This document shows positions 5,631 through 6,042 of a stretch of DNA of 6,042 nucleotides, piece by piece. Each line of letters starts with the position of its first letter. Position 1 is the first letter of the stretch. The stretch is from positions 1 to 6,042 of the forward strand of contig SKWE01000258.1 in the NCBI GenBank assembly GCA_007129055.1, given 5' to 3'. Below the pieces are notes generated by a model. The model was not told the origin of the DNA. It worked only from the letters and a program-made list of their open reading frames with translations, and did not search any database. Position numbers and translations under genes: made by a program. This DNA comes from Syntrophomonadaceae bacterium (lineage in GTDB: Bacteria; Bacillota; Dethiobacteria; DTU022).

Positions 5631-6042
5631 TTAGTGTAATGCTGGTTGATGATCACGGCATGGTTCGGGAAGGGCTTAAATACTACCTGGAGACAGAAGT
5701 CGATATTAACGTAATCGGGGAAGCGGAAAATGGACAGGAAGCAGCCGCAAAGGCTGCTGAACTGAAGCCGGATGTAATTCTGATGGATTTAATGATGCCG
5801 GTTTCAGATGGGGTAGAGGGCACGAAGCTCTGCCTTGAAGCACACCCTGGAACAAAAATAATTATTCTAACCAGTAAACCGGAAGACGATCTTGTCCTGC
5901 CGGCAATAAAGGCGGGTGCGCTATCATACCTTTTAAAAGATGTTTCAGCTGCTGATCTTACAGTGGCCATCAGGGCGGCAGCGGAAGGCAGGCCAACCCT
6001 TAACCCCATGGCTGCGTCACGGATGATGCAGGAAGTGAGCAC
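5627..6042 (+). CDS. liaR: NarL/LiaR-type response regulator (3' end outside window)
   Basis: The frame is open to the right edge; 138 complete codons are visible. ATG 5627 overlaps the kinase stop (ATGA) and has AGGGAG (5613-5618) 8 nt upstream. The product is a receiver domain: acidic pair Asp8-Asp9 in LVDDHGMVREGL, phospho-acceptor Asp54 in VILMDLMMP, switch Thr82 in ILTSK, and conserved Lys104 in YLLKD. DDH-x2-VREGL and LKAGA/YLLK-like patterns are typical of the NarL/FixJ group with a C-terminal LuxR-type helix-turn-helix, which would lie to the right of the window. Pairing with the adjacent HisKA_3 kinase fits this class. The LiaR identity rests on gene order; the target genes (in Bacilli liaIH and cell-wall functions) are not in the window. 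Position 84 is Lys in LTSK, where an aromatic residue is common in LiaR-like proteins. Confidence 0.9.
   Translation, partial: MISVMLVDDHGMVREGLKYYLETEVDINVIGEAENGQEAAAKAAELKPDVILMDLMMPVSDGVEGTKLCLEAHPGTKIIILTSKPEDDLVLPAIKAGALSYLLKDVSAADLTVAIRAAAEGRPTLNPMAASRMMQEVS

Noticed and set aside
4794..5656. Several minus-strand frames opposite the kinase gene
   Set aside because: All lie antisense to intact kinase motifs and have no independent coding signal.
5683..6042. 119-codon minus-strand frame at the right edge
   Set aside because: It is antisense to the receiver domain, which is recognisable on the plus strand through Asp8/9, Asp54, Thr82 and Lys104.

Overview
The window reads as a piece of a Gram-positive anaerobe chromosome, most likely Firmicutes/Clostridia. 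The reasons are purine-rich Shine-Dalgarno (SD) sequences (GGAGG, GAGGAGG, AAAGGGG), a sigma-A-type extended -10 element, a Bacillus/Clostridium-style type I signal peptidase, a LiaF-S-R type envelope-stress module, and a single-chain ADP-forming acyl-CoA synthetase typical of fermenters and syntrophs. Base composition is moderate and codon use looks even across the genes. I see no insertion sequence, phage gene, CRISPR array, rRNA or tRNA. The taxonomic placement is inference.

Layout. (1) Positions 1-795, plus strand: the 3' part of a NIF3/DUF34-family metal-binding protein whose start lies left of the window. (2) Positions 792-2900, minus strand: a 702-residue acetyl/acyl-CoA synthetase (ADP-forming), convergent with gene 1; their stop codons share one TTAA. 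(3) Positions 2901-3076: a divergent intergenic region with an inverted/direct repeat cluster and a clear extended -10 promoter facing right. (4) Positions 3077-3667, plus strand: a type I signal peptidase, best started at a GTG placed 9 nt after a GAGGAGG SD. (5) Positions 3668-3801: a 134-bp gap with two predicted hairpins, the first terminator-like, and a weak promoter candidate. (6) Positions 3802-6042, plus strand: a tightly coupled three-gene operon encoding a LiaF-like membrane protein, a LiaS-like sensor histidine kinase and a NarL/LiaR-type response regulator cut by the right edge. Both junctions are 4-nt stop/start overlaps (GTGA, ATGA).

How the genes fit together. The last three genes should form a cell-envelope stress circuit. 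By analogy with LiaFSR, the LiaF-like protein would restrain a kinase that has almost no extracellular domain, and the kinase would phosphorylate the regulator at Asp54. The signal peptidase upstream is also an envelope function, but it has its own promoter and a hairpin separates it from the operon. The synthetase (energy conservation from acyl-CoA) and the NIF3-like protein look unrelated to the circuit. Nothing here is clearly a previously undescribed system. The points most worth checking are the non-standard intergenic structures, the signal peptidase insertion, the H-x3-D variant in the NIF3 protein, and the LiaFSR module without visible liaI/liaH.
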